From contig CM054178.1 of NCBI GenBank assembly GCA_028829895.1, forward strand, positions 25,784,201 through 25,848,200: a DNA stretch of 64,000 nt. Reading direction: 5' to 3'. The notes below the pieces were generated by a model. The model was not told the origin of the DNA and did no database searches. It worked only from the letters and a program-made list of their open reading frames with translations. Below, piece by piece: positions 23,401 to 47,594 of the stretch (position 1 is its first letter; the number at the start of each line of letters is the position of its first letter). Source of the DNA: Sinotaia quadrata (taxonomy: Eukaryota > Mollusca > Gastropoda > Architaenioglossa > Viviparidae). The translations under genes and the position numbers were made by a program.

Positions 23401-26400
23401 ATACCTATTTCAATTTTAAAAATCCTATTATATTTACATGTTTTGTTAACATGAGGGTTTGCGGAATGGATATATTACATAATCAGGGAATTACCAGTAT
23501 TTACCAGGTGTCCACAATATCAACAGCTATCTTACTCATTATTTTTTACTGAAGCTAATATAACCAGCCAAAAGCATGAGAAATGTTTTCAAAGAAAAAA
23601 GTTAAATGTAATGGGTTTTAAAAGATGACAACCTTCTTTGTTACTAACTCTCTCAGCTTAATATTTATCAGTTTCTTACTTGATTAACACACTCAAGTCT
23701 ATATAAAACCTGAAGTTCTGTGGACAAATTAAGATAAATACATAACACCTGAATGTGAGTAGACAAATGAAGATTTATGACAAGGTCAATAAACAGGTGA
23801 AGAGGCCTATATAAATAAGTACTGTCAGAACTCACTAAAGCAAGAGCAAGACAGAAACTTAAGCATGCATAAAGATGACAGAGGCAGAACAATTAGCACA
23901 GACAGGCAATTTGTGTAAGCCCTTGATTTCAATTATCTCCCATAGAAATTTAAGGGTAAGGCACTTCCTAGTGATAACAACACAAGTTGGTATGATGAAA
24001 AAATATTTAATCATTACTTCTGAAAATTAAAAGATATATCTTACCATTCCATACATAGATGGTAGAGAATTTTTACCATCCATTATTCTGCAGAGATTCC
24101 AAAGTGTTTCCAGCCAGGCTTTGTGCTGAACAATAAAACAGAATAACTTTTTCAAAAAGAAACAATTTAAGTAAATGCACATAACCATACATATAGGCAT
24201 AGATATAATACAGATTAGATTAATAAAAACATTGATTCATGAAGTTTTCACACAGTATATAAATTATTAATTTATTATAGTTGTAAGTATTTTAATTTAA
24301 AGATCAAGTGAACAGGAAATCAAACTACAGTGCATCAGAGACAGCATGAGACATCAGTAGACACCAGTTCAGTTATATATCAAAGAGTTCAAACAATAAA
24401 TACAATTCAGTGGGGCAATTTCATTATCATTATAATAAGATTCTAGTGATATAACTAAAGATCTAGTATGTTCCTTGCACTAAAAATCATACAGTTAGTA
24501 ATAGTATCCACTAATAAACAACTTTCCTTGTTCCTTATTTCTAGGTACAAATTCCTTATTCTTGTATTTTGTATAATTAAATGATTCTTTAAAATATTCA
24601 TGAGTATTTTAATATATCAGCATTGTATATAATGTCAATTCAAAGTTAATGGAATAGTAGAGGTTTACTGCAAGGCTATTTCTTCATCTATTTTCTACTT
24701 CACTGACTTTTACACTCATATTCCAAGTCCGACTATATTTTAAGTTTGTACAGCAAGTTATGTACACGTTCTGCATAAAATGTCATAGTGCAATCACTGT
24801 ATATATAATCCAAGAAACTGTACTGATCACCAGTGAATTAGGATATGCACTTAAATACCAGTAACAAGTTACTGCTTTACTCATGTCTATTTATTTCTTA
24901 CGATGTGTATCTGTAATGTCCCCACTTTCCCCTCCTGCCCAGTGTATTTAATGACAATCTTTCTAACAGTGGGACAAAATGTGATAATATTTAAGAGATC
25001 CAATATCAGCATTTAGACAATAATAACTACCAACTGGTTTGTACTTTGATCAATTTTCATTTTCTTATCGAGAGACAACACTAAACTAGATGTTCAATCA
25101 AACTAAAACTTTTAGTAAATGACAATACTGTTTTTCCTTATGCTAAAAATAGGTAAACTACTAAAAGACAACATTGATCTTCCTAAAAATATGTAAAAGC
25201 TGATGCTACTAGAGACTATAATCTCTACAGTTGTCATCTATTTATTAGGCAATTGACGTGCATTCTATTTCTGAGTGTTATTTCTGAGGTTCTAAAATAA
25301 ATTTAACTTAAAATCATTGTGAGTTGTAATGGTTCACATTGTGATGGCCACTTAATCTGCACACGCCTTAACTGGTTTAAACAGTCCATTACTTGCTCTT
25401 AATTGTTCATACAGTCCAGTATTTGTCTCACTGGTTTAAACAGTCATACACTGATACAGTCCAGTATTTTTCTCACTGGTTTAAACAGTCATACACTGAT
25501 ACAGTCCAGTATTTGTCTCACTGGATGAAAGAATCACATATCCAAGAATATGTAAACAATAAAAAAAAAGAGGATGAAGTAAAGCATTTTACCTCTGTGA
25601 GTTTTGTAAAATAGGCACAATGAGTTACTCAGTTAGAATCAAAACTCTACATGTCTCACAAGACAAAATAAAAATTATGGAATGAATTAATTCAGTTAAT
25701 TGCCACAGTTATGGGCAAAGAATTCAATCAAATATTTTAAGGTTTTTAAATCTTGTGGCACACTTCCACTTATAAATCAAATCATTCATCCTTGAAACTG
25801 ATTATAATAAGCTATCCTAACAAAGTATCAGACAATTTCGTTTCCACTTAAACAAGTAACATCTATTTACCATTCATACAACAACAAAAAATAAACAAAA
25901 AGATGAAATCTGTAATTAGCAGTTAACAATCTGCTAAATCATTAAATGATTAAATTATGTAAATATACCTGTGTACTCTACCTGCTTCCACATTTATCAT
26001 TATTAAAAGAATGCATAGGAACAAAACAATTTCAAAGAAAGTATAACATGTATTAAATATGTCATTGTCAAATTCCATTAAAGAAAAAAATTGTTAAATA
26101 AACAAAAAGGAAACCAAAAGCACTACCTAAGCTGAACAGTTCTTGAAAGAAAAACTAATTCCATATGATATTGATAATGAGGAGCCATAATCTGAGACTA
26201 TATTGTTACCTGTATCATATGAAACCAAAGTGTAAAATCTTCCACATGATGATCAGGAACAACTTACTAACTTAGTATCTAAGATCACATTATTATTAAA
26301 ATGAAAAACCATAGTGTATAAAATAATCACTCTAAATGTGATGATCAGGAATAACTTATTATGATCAGATTATTAATATTATTTAAATAAAAAACCTCAA

Positions 26401-27485
26401 TGTATAATCATTTGATGTGGTGATCAGAATCAAAGTATCAGGACTATATTATCAAAATCATAACCAAAAGCCACTGTGAAGACAAACATACTAGAAAAGC
26501 AAGAAAGTTTTAGTGTAATAATTGCTACCACAGCAGTATGTTCTTTCTAATTCTAGTGAAATGAATTTTACAAAATAATGTTTGGTATTACCTCAGTAAG
26601 TGGCCATTGCAAGCTGTTTTTCTGGAAACTGTCTCTATCACTGACTGTATTATCATGAACATCTTCAGACCCAGCTTCTTGAAGTCCAGCCTCAACCAAA
26701 GACTGGTAAAGTGGAGATTTCTAAATGATGAAAATTCATTATAATTATAAATTTATACAGATTACAAAATTTAAAAAAAATAATTAATAAATTATAACAA
26801 ACAAGAATTAAATTCTCAAAAGACTATAAATTAATTACAATGCAGGATCACACAATCACACTTTAATTTTAAAAAATAAAAATAATAATTTCAATAATCC
26901 ATTTCTCCTTAGGCAAACACTATATTAATTAGAGAGTCTGTAATTTTATTAATTAATTCATTAATTTTATTCTTTGTTGTTTTATGTCAATTTTTTTTTT
27001 TGTAAGTGCTTTTACTCAGGATCTGTGTTCAGTTTTGAAACCCGCACAATGGTAAATGAATGGGGGGGGGGGGGATTGCTGCAGTTTTGTCAAGTATTCT
27101 GTTTCATCAAAGAACTATAGTTAGATCTTTAGTTGTAAGTATATTATTTTGCTCAGTGTACACAAATCATTATATAGCTAGCTAAAAACGACTAATATAA
27201 AACTGAAATATATGTGCAGAATGTAGGCCTATGTGTTTCTTTTACCTGTAGTGTCTTGTTACATCACAAAACTCAACAGTGAAACTACTCGTACGATAAT
27301 GCTGCTAATTAGGTAGCAAAAATTAGTACTTTTAAGGTGAAAAAAATTAGTTCATGGTGCATATTTACTTAGAAAAGTGAGAAAAAGAATTTACAACATA
27401 TCGGAAGTTCTATTTGCTTCAAAAGTACCGTAAATATAACGTCATAATCCTTATTGTCTGTATAATCTGGCATTTGAGTTTCCAT
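8676..27485 (-). CDS. VEZT: Vezatin (adherens-junction transmembrane protein), 14 coding exons
   Basis: I recognise this gene by order and similarity to vertebrate vezatin. Recognition points are an N-terminal 'SPLYQ' motif (exon 2), two adjacent membrane segments followed by 'KAIRFIQESELVVRGFT' (exon 5), a 'RRLA' helix (exon 8), 'LELHLLAALYK' (exon 9), 'CWEESMRRLDRK' (exon 10), 'VFEGYSE' (exon 13), 'LTELKSI' (start of exon 14) and an acidic C-terminus ending 'TFGDSSSSSDDNE'. The 14 exons total 2688 nt, 895 residues; human vezatin is about 780. In animals vezatin is an integral membrane protein of adherens junctions linked to myosin VIIA and cadherin-catenin complexes. Hydrophobic stretches lie near residues 136-152 and 166-188. 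The extra length is mostly in the low-complexity acidic/Ser-rich last exon. The start is the first ATG of exon 1, 273 bp from the divergent Tudor gene. Uncertain points are exon 6's donor and the exon 10/11/12 boundaries. Confidence 0.85.
9465..9940. other. Vezatin intron 13
   Basis: Intron between exons 13 and 14. It carries a loose repeat of 'actgtgggctgactgaacca'-like phrases ('tactgacattaaggat', 'aaatactgacaatgg') about every 60-65 bp. Confidence 0.6.
9941..10018 (-). CDS. VEZT: Vezatin exon 13
   Basis: Exactly 26 codons (residues 608-633), phase 0 on both sides. Acceptor 'tgtacag', donor 'GAG|gtgaga'. Encodes VFEGYSEPQDYLTQQDNYDG and then LSAKEE, matching the acidic conserved 'vFEAy.D' patch of vezatins. 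Confidence 0.85.
10019..10657. repeat. Vezatin intron 12 with short tandem duplications
   Basis: At about 10040-10270, 'cataccaatacaacataaag' plus 'tgtgt..aaatatatacacaaa' occurs at least twice, with diverged remnants ('aataaagtgtgtccaatacc'). Confidence 0.65.
10658..10733 (-). CDS. VEZT: Vezatin exon 12 (5' boundary ambiguous)
   Basis: The donor 'GATGAG|gtatgt' at 10658 is clear and phase 0. Two acceptors are possible: after 'ccccaaccag' (exon starts 10733, phase compatible with exon 11 ending at 12144) or after 'catggctag' (exon starts 10761, needs a different donor in exon 11). The first gives residues ...VQEETAAKAGIILVSGEEIP and VILDE, leading into the conserved VFEGY of exon 13. Confidence 0.65.
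10780..11150. repeat. Tandem repeat, ~105 bp and ~60 bp periods, in vezatin intron 11
   Basis: 'gcattagacccaagaag' followed by 'gatgtttct..tgattg.tagaaaag' occurs at about 10793 and 10895. 'gacttgcagatttggaagct' plus 'accatatataaaatagatga' occurs at about 10948 and 11007. The copies begin immediately upstream of exon 12's acceptor. Confidence 0.75.
11151..12143. other. Remainder of vezatin intron 11
   Basis: AT-rich, with one short duplication near 11330-11430 ('acaagtattactaaagtata'-like, two copies). No exon seen. Confidence 0.55.
12144..12309 (-). CDS. VEZT: Vezatin exon 11 (boundaries tentative)
   Basis: Phase arithmetic fits an exon from 12309 (after 'atctcttag') to 12144 (before 'gtaact'), encoding an acidic linker with ISNWEESVSDSKDIKDEERE and ending near FVAEMGPNV. 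The stronger-looking acceptor 'tttttcacag' at 12331 is out of phase with both donors of exon 10, so the upstream edge is inferred rather than seen. Confidence 0.55.
12556..12773 (-). CDS. VEZT: Vezatin exon 10
   Basis: Acceptor 'ccctttag', donor 'GATAAAG|gttggt' (an alternative is 5 nt on). Residues about 454-526. It contains the conserved helix MSCWEESMRRLDRK, which corresponds to the 'CWEEAI.qvd.ll' block of vertebrate vezatin. Predicted helical and coiled-coil-like. Confidence 0.82.
12774..15077. other. Vezatin intron 9 (no exon recognised)
   Basis: A 2.3-kb intron. The part at about 13150-14140 is less AT-rich than its surroundings and may be an old interspersed element, but I found no terminal repeats or target duplications. 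An (AT)n run lies at 14936-14964. Confidence 0.5.
14936..14964. repeat. (AT)n microsatellite
   Basis: Short uninterrupted AT run inside vezatin intron 9. Confidence 0.9.
15078..15312 (-). CDS. VEZT: Vezatin exon 9
   Basis: Acceptor 'tatttcag', donor 'TACAA|gtaaga'. Residues about 376-453. Begins VQWSFSSLKSLLQIMTVELS and ends MAVHSLELHLLAALYK, matching the conserved 'v.SLqLHlKALL.e' helix of vezatins. Confidence 0.87.
15315..15960. repeat. Degenerate short-period satellite in vezatin intron 8
   Basis: The phrase 'tgtca(c/t)tgaaacagagata' recurs irregularly every 20-45 bp through the whole stretch, beginning right at the exon 9 acceptor. Heavily decayed. Confidence 0.75.
16395..17000. repeat. 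Tandem duplication, ~134-bp unit, three copies
   Basis: 'tctcactgccaactatagta' starts units at 16395, 16529 and 16870. The second interval is 341 bp rather than 134 because a 198-bp MITE plus its 8-bp target duplication sits in unit 2. Unit 3 is more diverged. Confidence 0.9.
16633..16830. mobile_element. hAT-family MITE (198 bp) with 8-bp target duplication
   Basis: The ends are perfect 14-bp inverted repeats, 'caggggtcaccaac' and 'gttggtgacccctg'. Both flanks carry 'gtttagag' (16625-16632 and 16831-16838). CAGNGGT-type termini with an 8-bp duplication are diagnostic of hAT transposons. At 198 bp it is non-autonomous. The left half is strikingly GC-rich (cgcccgc motifs) against the AT-rich background. 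It inserted into the second unit of a 134-bp tandem duplication. Confidence 0.93.
17001..17336. repeat. Duplicated ~120-bp segment, vezatin intron 8
   Basis: 'aatatgaaaataaaatat' followed by 'agacataacccata' and ending 'tttctcactctatt.tgttt' occurs at about 17005-17105 and about 17242-17335. The second copy forms the right arm and loop of a perfect hairpin. Confidence 0.75.
17221..17279. repeat. Perfect inverted repeat, 24-bp arms, 11-nt loop
   Basis: Left arm 17221-17244 'actcatgggttatatctata' plus 'aata' is the exact reverse complement of 17256-17279. It lies inside a vezatin intron, so the pre-mRNA would contain the hairpin. Confidence 0.93.
17341..17424. repeat. (CA)n microsatellite with variant units
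   Basis: Alternating CA with 'gcacac' and 'acgcgta' interruptions, then a pure CA run. Confidence 0.95.
17595..17673 (-). CDS. VEZT: Vezatin exon 8
   Basis: Acceptor 'catttccag', donor 'TCTAAAG|gtaaat'. 79 nt, phase 0 in and phase 1 out. Encodes SMQELNHIHISEFIRRLAAC and FVEDSK, matching the conserved 'qsSEFfRRLAlll' block. Confidence 0.87.
17979..18144 (-). CDS. VEZT: Vezatin exon 7
   Basis: Acceptor 'ttccttaag', donor 'CTGAAG|gtaaga'. 166 nt with one incoming base needed, phase 0 out. Residues about 294-349, reading FMSYPVRLEIAGVMSH and later FDSTDSFSIDILK, corresponding to the 'vPFkELG' region and the helix after it. Confidence 0.8.
18310..18490. repeat. Tandem repeat, ~60-bp unit, 3 copies
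   Basis: 'taataaataattatgactca' plus 'tttccaaacccacaactaa' recurs three times, just upstream of a 36-bp array. Confidence 0.85.
18507..18794. repeat. Minisatellite, 8 x 36 bp, in vezatin intron 6
   Basis: The unit is 'aaatcaccactttatatagt' plus 'gctggaatatgtatac'. 36 bp is a multiple of 3, so stop-free frames run on both strands (105-111 codons), a by-product of the period. The outer flanks share 'ggtactgttcacaccaccac' (18497 and 18789), so the flanking sequence is itself duplicated. Confidence 0.95.
19080..19192. repeat. Tandem repeat, ~30-bp unit, 3-4 copies
   Basis: 'gcttgagagttcattatctg' plus 'ctctta' repeated, in vezatin intron 6 close to exon 6. Confidence 0.9.
19293..19469 (-). CDS. 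VEZT: Vezatin exon 6 (donor ambiguous)
   Basis: Acceptor 'tgtttctag'. Encodes FVGNMNNSRVLQEHAQGPRL followed by RQCPDLRQHLFVMMKSSFLL and RHTFSQLVRLYPSQQND, which aligns with the long helix after the RGFT motif of vezatin. Two phase-compatible donors exist: 'GGA|gtttca' (end 19293) and 'TTT|gttaat' (end 19269). Neither is strong, so the last few residues are uncertain. Confidence 0.78.
19600..19860. repeat. Degenerate repeat, ~55-75 bp unit, about 4 copies
   Basis: Phrases like 'gcatgtgtgataggcttagg' and 'cactaaatgtattt' recur. Vezatin intron 5. Confidence 0.65.
20082..21081. mobile_element. LTR-like interspersed repeat, copy A (1000 bp)
   Basis: Starts 'tgtcacataatgg' and ends 'aaaacatcaca'. 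Both ends are shared with copy B at 37819-39132, as are internal blocks such as 'agtctgtcacct.tattta', 'tggagaattaacat.ttgcc' and 'cagcactttatctt'-like sequence. Flanks share 'tatc' (4 bp), weaker than copy B's 5-bp duplication. No protein is encoded. TG...CA ends suggest a solo LTR. It lies in vezatin intron 5. Confidence 0.7.
21431..21730 (-). CDS. VEZT: Vezatin exon 5 (membrane segments)
   Basis: Acceptor 'tgttccag', donor 'ACTTT|gtgagt'. Residues 135-234. Two hydrophobic segments lie at about 136-152 (WCLSLLVVIVICLLC) and 166-188 (VANTLAALCVPFLLYQITAV), followed by KVLTVVDEFIATVRK and KAIRFIQESELVVRGF. This is the most strongly conserved vezatin block and the basis of the identification. 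Confidence 0.9.
21960..22200. repeat. Tandem repeat, ~41-bp unit, about 6 copies
   Basis: 'tgcattatatttgaatatac' plus 'cagtaaaataagtacaaaccc' repeated, with decayed units back to about 21780, just upstream of exon 5 in the gene's sense. Confidence 0.9.
22330..22495. mobile_element. Decayed hAT-type MITE (tentative)
   Basis: Left 'aaaggttcccaatcaccggg' and right 'gggtcacaaaccaaaaaagg' plus 'atggaaaatactg' resemble the CAGTGGTTCCCAA / AACC..CTG ends common in hAT MITEs, but the ends are eroded and I cannot show a target duplication. A similar right-end-like sequence lies at 23060-23110. Confidence 0.35.
22548..22684 (-). CDS. VEZT: Vezatin exon 4
   Basis: Acceptor 'tatttcag', donor 'AAAAAG|gtaatt'. 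137 nt, phase 0 in and 2 out. Encodes FSDFKRKVLEKLTTSSLLNE and EDEFFLHTLQEDQQPHRTKK. Charged pre-membrane segment. The split Arg codon joins exactly to WCLSLL of exon 5. Confidence 0.82.
22685..24044. other. Vezatin intron 3
   Basis: No coding exon seen. Contains possible decayed hAT sequence near 23010-23110 and a mild repeat of 'acacctgaatgtgagtagac'-type phrases near 23700-23780. Confidence 0.5.
24045..24125 (-). CDS. VEZT: Vezatin exon 3
   Basis: Exactly 27 codons in phase 0. Acceptor 'ttgttcag', donor 'GGAATG|gtaaga'. Encodes HKAWLETLWNLCRIMDGKNS and LPSMYGM. Position and phase fit the amphipathic region between SPLYQ and the membrane segments. Confidence 0.78.
24126..26591. other. Vezatin intron 2
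   Basis: A 2.5-kb AT-rich intron. Holds a 45-bp tandem array at 25395-25525 and degenerate 'gatgatcaggaa..aacttatta' repeats at about 26230-26470. No further exon needed by phase. Confidence 0.6.
25395..25525. repeat. Tandem repeat, 45-bp unit, ~3 copies
   Basis: 'cagtccagtatttgtctcac' plus 'tggtttaaacagtcatacactgata' repeated. Confidence 0.9.
26592..26720 (-). CDS. VEZT: Vezatin exon 2
   Basis: Exactly 43 codons in phase 0. Acceptor 'catcatttag', donor 'ACTGAG|gtaata'. Begins KSPLYQSLVEAGLQEAGSED. With exon 1 ending DYDVIFT, the junction reads VIFT-KSPLYQ, closely like the VVFENSPLYQ start of vertebrate vezatin. Confidence 0.87.
27050..27075. repeat. Poly-G run
   Basis: About 12 consecutive G in vezatin intron 1. 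Confidence 0.9.
27429..27485 (-). CDS. VEZT: Vezatin exon 1 (start codon)
   Basis: Start ATG at 27485 in context 'aaaATGg'. Encodes METQMPDYTDNKDYDVIFT (19 codons), donor 'TTTACG|gtactt'. Short acidic N-terminus as in vertebrate vezatin. Confidence 0.8.
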
Positions 27486-27758
27486 TTTCAAGGGACACTA
27501 TTCTCAACTACAAAAGACGAAAATAAAATAAATAGCATAGCGGCTAGCTCACTCTTTTTCAAAACTAAACATTAAATGTATGGTTTAAGTTCCAAATCAA
27601 CAGTTATGGGGATTTTTTTTACTCTTTCCATATATTTTAATTATTTTGCTTAACTTAGCTGAAACTTCACCAAACTTTCTGTACTGTATAATATTGTGAC
27701 CAAGTCGTTCATCAGTTAATGGTTGATTGTCGCACGTGCTATCAACAGACTTAAGAAA
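27486..27758. promoter_or_regulatory. Divergent (bidirectional) promoter region, vezatin / Tudor gene
   Basis: Only 273 bp separate the two start codons, so both 5' UTRs and the core promoters must lie here. No clear TATA box at standard spacing. A CACGTG E-box lies at 27733-27738. The region is AT-rich, not a CpG island. Confidence 0.7.
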
Positions 27759-43555
<15,797 letters not shown>

Positions 43556-43989
43556 GTGAGTGGATTTTTTCTTTTCTTCACCTTATTGGTGCCAAGTATT
43601 CCATTATATGAATTCTTTTCCCAGTATTTAATTTTTAATTTTAAAGTGGGGTAAAGTTCTGCTTTCTTTTTTAAGATTTTACCTTTTATGAAACATCTTT
43701 TTCCTCAGAGGACTAGTAGTACTATCACTTTGTTGAGGTTTTATACTTTGTGAATGAGTCATCCACTTGATTAATATGTTTAATACTCATTTATTCTGTT
43801 TGTCATTTCTATGTCAATAAAAATGGTGTAAAATATAACTAGTCCAATATATCAAAGGAAATAACTCATACTGTAACACACATACATTTTGGAACCATTG
43901 TTGAATACATGGTACTAGAAAGAAACCCATATTTTTATTTCAATTTTTTCATTTGTTGGATTTCATTAAACCCCACGCACATTAACTTT

Positions 43990-44490
43990 CTCATGTACTT
44001 ATCTATATTTTAGCACATATAACATGCCCCCGCATAAAACATGCACCCCGATAACATGCACTTTGTAACTTTTGTATAAAATATCATTCATATTACACCA
44101 CCCACCCACCCCCCGATAACATGCACTTTGTAACTTTTGTGTAAAATATCATTGATAATACACGCACCCCGATAAAATGCACTTTGTAACTTTTGTGTAA
44201 AATATCATTCATAATACACGCACCCCAATAACATGCACTTTGTAACTTTTGTGTAAAATATCATTCATAAAACATGCATCCCGATAACATGCACTTTGTA
44301 ACTTTTGTGTAAAATATCATTCATAAAACATGCATCCCGATAACATGCACTTTGTAACTTTTGTGTAAAATATCATTCATAATACATGCACTTTGTAACT
44401 TTTGTGTGTAAAATATCATTCATAATACACGCATCCTGATAACAATTAACATGCACTTTGTAACTTTTGTGTAAAATAATACACACACCA
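43990..44490. repeat. Tandem repeat, ~56-58-bp unit, about 8 copies
   Basis: 'ccccgataacatgcactttg' plus 'taacttttgtgtaaaatatcattcataata' repeated with small indels. Confidence 0.95.
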
Positions 44491-45141
44491 ACCTATAACA
44501 TGTATGTACCACTTGATAGTATGGTAACCATCATTAACCCCCTACATGCTGACAGCTAATAAAATGCTACAATTAATTTGCATTAGTTATATTTGAATAT
44601 TTCCCTTTTTCAATTTTATAATTATATTATAAAACTTTATTTTACCGTTTTGGTGTTTTATTAAGTAGATTGTTTACAGCACAGAAGAAGAAAGAGCAAT
44701 GGTGTCATTGATAGAAGATGGGCCGTGTCACAAATAATGCGGCTCATCAACATTTCTGGCTTATTTACTAGGCTATTTTAAACTATACAACCAAAATTTC
44801 CTTGTTTAATAAATCTACTTCAAAATAATTATTGTAATTTATTGTAACATCGAAAAAGATATGAATGGAGTCTTATGAGTGATACAGTGCACACACCTAT
44901 TGATACTGGTGATTGTCCAAAACCCCGTTGTTGTATCCAGCCATATTAGTACTGTAGTTAAGAGTATCATGTTACTCAATGACAGCACTAGCTAGTATTT
45001 GTGTCCTGCTTGATTACCATAAAGGCTTTGCATGTCGCTATTGACACCTGTCCAACTGGTCAGTCCATCAGATAGTAATAAAATTATCACATTTACTAGA
45101 GTGGTAAATACACTTCTTGCAAAGAAAAATGGCCATTAAAT

Positions 45142-45175
<34 letters not shown>

Positions 45176-45800
45176 ACTTGACCCACTTGAACATCCTTTT
45201 GACATGCCATCCTGTCAAATAACACTAAGTTAAAATGTATTTTAAGTATTAAGTCTGTTCATGTAAAAAAATTAATTCCTCTAACATACACAAACAGATA
45301 ATGTGCAGGAGGATTGCATGGTTTCTAAAATCATGTATAATGCACATGTTGTGTGTGCTAAAATATGGTACATGGAAAATATTTCTTTGTAAACCACATT
45401 TTAGTGAATGTTAAGTCATTACCATTCACTAGTTATTCCTGTTCAGATCCATCGATAAGTTTAATTTTGACATCACAGAACACTGAACTTAATAAAGCAA
45501 CATATAATTGATATGACTAAAAACAAGAGGGAGATATATTCTACCCTTGAATGGACTGTGCACTAAACATATTGGGCAACATGAAACTGACATAAAATGT
45601 GTGAGATAGTGGGTAAACCCAGTTGAACATGGTGTATTTAGAGTGGCACCCCTTGAGTGACAATTATAAATGGGGTAAATGTAGTTGAACACAGAACAGT
45701 GATGTTAAACAACGTCTGTGTATGTCAGCTTCCTAGCAAATTTGCTATTGTCACATCATGAATTTTTTGACACACCTGCTGAAGACACAAAAGTAATATC
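44491..45800. other. No gene recognised
   Basis: AT-rich; only a (GAT)n run at 45142-45174 stands out. Confidence 0.5.
45142..45174. repeat. (GAT)11 microsatellite
   Basis: Uninterrupted trinucleotide run. Confidence 0.95.
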
Positions 45801-46500
45801 ATGATTGGTAAACCAAATCAAGATCAGAAGGTTGCTTTTAAAAAAAACAAAACAATTTCAGCAGTCGATGATTATAACTTGCCACATTGCTGCTTTGTTG
45901 AACAACAATACTGAACAAAGATGTCTGCCATGTCAGCTTCAGACTGAGCCAATATGCATGGCAGTTTCAGAACAGTTTACTGTATATAATAGGATACATC
46001 CAGATCCATCAAAGTACTTGACAACCAAGTGCAAAGAAAATATACATTTAGAACAATGTATATTTTAGTGATTGATGTTAATTAGCTGCTCAGCACATTC
46101 ACATATGTTTGTGACAAGAGGCTATTTGTTGAGCTTTATATTTATTTACAAAATTTAATGTGTGATCAGGACCTTGGAATACATAGAGGGGTACCAAGTC
46201 TCCCCAGTATGATTTGCAAAGATGAAAGGCCCTACTCAAACCTTATGGCAGAAGTAAGCGAAGCAACCACCATTATCAAGAAAATGCTGTACCCAATACA
46301 ACACCGTGTGTGTGTGTGTGTGTTGGGTTGGTGGTGGTGGTGATATTAAGTGATTGACATGTTGGTTGCCCCCCTCCTAAAAAAAAAATACTGAGTGGAA
46401 CCTCGTTCCTTCAGATCTGTCCAGGGCCATGAATATCCTAAGATGCTGAAGATTCAAAGCAAGCTCTGATGATGAAGGAATCCAATACAACCAACATCAA
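45801..46500. other. Open frames of unclear status
   Basis: An 87-codon frame at 45805-46068 and a 61-codon frame at 46158-46343 have protein-like composition but no domain I know. The second has an exon-like form ('gatcag|GACCTT' to 'GCAGAA|gtaagc') but is out of phase with Tudor exon 6. Could be element remnants. Confidence 0.3.
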
Positions 46501-46602
46501 AAGGTGTGTTTTCTATTATATAATATAAAAGCACAGTCTTTCAGAAGTTATCCTTTCTTTCTAATAGAGACAAAATGTATTCCAGATATCTTGTGTTCAT
46601 TA

Positions 46603-46755
46603 GGTTTACAGTATTTTTATTTAATCTTGTGGGGCTTCTTATACAAGGTTTTGTATATTTTATCATGGCCATTCATTAGGTTTACAGTACTTTTATTTAA
46701 TTCTTTGCTTCTTACACAAGATTTTGTATGATATTTATCATGGCCTTTCATGTTG
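46603..46755. repeat. Tandem duplication, ~74 bp, 2 copies
   Basis: 'cattaggtttacagta.tttt' to 'ttatcatggcc.ttcat' occurs twice in a row. Confidence 0.85.
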
Positions 46756-47007
46756 AAATTGTAAGTACTTAATAGTTTTTATAAGAATAAGCACTCATTT
46801 ATAAGTCAATGTTATGTTTCTTTTCATTTTTCTGGCAGCACTAAAGTCATATAAAGGTTTTGCAACAGAACTATAATGTGTGACTGTGTAGGCTGTACCT
46901 ATTTCTTCATTTTTTAATGAAGCAAATATCAGAAGAAAAAAATTATAAGTACTAAACTCATGAGCGGTTTGTTAAATCAAAATATATATTGTTTTAAAAT
47001 ATGTCAG

Positions 47008-47163
47008 GGTACACAAGAAAAACTAATGAATGATTCATTAGTCGGTCAAGAAAAGCAGATACCATGGCGTTTACTAATTGGACGTTTTCTTGGCCAGCCT
47101 TACACTTCAGATCAATTACAATCATTTCAGCCAAAAAGAAACAGAAGTGAAAAAAGAATGTAA
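47008..47163 (+). CDS. Candidate terminal exon (possibly of the Tudor gene)
   Basis: Acceptor 'aatatgtcag' then an open phase-0 stretch to TAA: GTQEKLMNDSLVGQEKQIPW, RLLIGRFLGQPYTSDQLQSF, QPKRNRSEKRM. Basic C-terminus. It cannot follow exon 6's main donor (phase 1 would stop after a few codons) but would fit the alternative donor before 'gtagct' in exon 6. Unproven. Confidence 0.25.
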   Translation, partial: GTQEKLMNDSLVGQEKQIPWRLLIGRFLGQPYTSDQLQSFQPKRNRSEKRM

Positions 47164-47594
47164 TATATTTATTGTAATCTTTTGGCACTTTTCTTTTCAA
47201 AATTTGTCCTTCTTTCTAATGTCAAACACTGCAATCTTCAAAATTTTGTGTACTGAATCATTAGTACTATACTTTTTCATTGTTTACTATGCAAAACATG
47301 TATCCACTAAAGACTCATCAAATGAAAATACCGTAATGAGTAAAACAAATATTTCATAGCATACTTATTATGTCTAACATAAACTTCCTGGTATAATAAT
47401 TATAAATTTCAGTACAGGGCAATTTTTGTGTCAAACAATCCAACAATGGGCCAGTTGGATTCAAATACACCTCCCATGGGCCACACAGATAGTCCTACTA
47501 TGAAAATAAAGAATTAAGGAACAAATTATGTATTTTACTGGGTATAAGCAGATTAGTTAAAATGCTAACTGTTACAAAGCTATCAAAACATACT

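Noticed and set aside
45805..46068. 87-codon frame as a gene
   Set aside because: No domain, no neighbouring exon in phase, AT-rich context; kept only as a region note.
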